Assembly: GCA_020201015.1 (NCBI GenBank)
Contig: JAIVHN010000195.1
Location: 1 to 15,040 of the forward strand
Reading direction: 5' to 3'
Origin: Spirochaeta sp.
GTDB lineage: Bacteria; Spirochaetota; Spirochaetia; DSM-27196; SLAA01
DNA length: 15,040 bases
Shown here one piece after another: positions 14,991-15,040 of the stretch. The notes beneath the pieces were generated by a model, which saw only the letters and a list, made by a program, of their open reading frames with translations, did no database searches and was not told the origin of the DNA. The number at the start of each line of letters is the position of its first letter. The stretch's first letter is position 1. The position numbers were made by a program, and so were the translations under genes.

Positions 14991-15032
14991 TGGCAAAGCC
15001 TCTCGGGGGGGGTGGCAAAGCCTCTCGGGGGG
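14991..15032. repeat. Two tandem copies of a 22-base repeat with poly-G tracts
   Basis: TGGCAAAGCCTCTC followed by G8 (14991-15012) is repeated as TGGCAAAGCCTCTC followed by G6 (15013-15032). The copies differ only in G-run length. They start six bases upstream of the fliG1 -35. The core contains a small GGC-AAA-GCC inverted repeat. The array may continue past the window edge. Confidence 0.9.
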
Positions 15033-15040
15033 CGAAAAAC

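Noticed and set aside
14842..15032. The 9-base and 22-base repeats as a CRISPR array
   Set aside because: Both are direct tandem repeats with no spacers, one is coding, and there are no cas genes.

Overview
The window reads as ordinary chromosomal DNA of a spirochaete, probably Spirochaetaceae-like. The main clues are an alanyl-tRNA synthetase of only 596 residues without the C-Ala domain (the short form known from Treponema and Borrelia), a divergent FliG1-type flagellar switch protein, and a spirochaete-style TPR protein. Assignment at genus level is not possible from sequence reading alone.

Left part (1-9770, all + strand): the 3' part of a molybdenum hydroxylase FAD subunit is followed by a promoter-like site and a packed run of dnaE (replicative polymerase), a double YggT membrane protein, recG, rsmD, hisZ, hisG and a broken hisB. 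recG/rsmD and hisZ/hisG overlap by ATGA and hisG/hisB overlap by 8 bases, so translation is probably coupled. HisZ plus a short HisG form the two-part ATP phosphoribosyltransferase. hisB has lost roughly 50 codons from its middle, including the HHxxED metal site, and its two halves now lie in different frames. The histidine branch is therefore incomplete at this locus.

Middle (9771-11372): a small conserved-looking protein and a TPR protein with about nine repeats form a two-gene unit with a 2-base gap. It meets alaS tail to tail.

Right part (11373-15040, - strand): reading right to left, fliG1, a TM2/winged-helix membrane protein and alaS. fliG1 and the TM2 gene overlap as TTGA. Both fliG1 and alaS have a good sigma-70 promoter (TTGAC[A/G], 17-base spacer, TAnnnT-type -10) ending only 8-9 bases before the ATG, and neither has a visible Shine-Dalgarno site, so both mRNAs are predicted to be leaderless or nearly so. 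The fliG1 promoter spacer is filled by a perfect inverted repeat, and directly upstream lie two tandem 22-base repeats ending in poly-G tracts that run toward the window edge.

I see no CRISPR array, insertion sequence, prophage, tRNA, rRNA or defence island. The points most worth following are the fliG1 promoter region, the FliG1/TM2-winged-helix pair and the hisB deletion; none amounts to a demonstrated new system.
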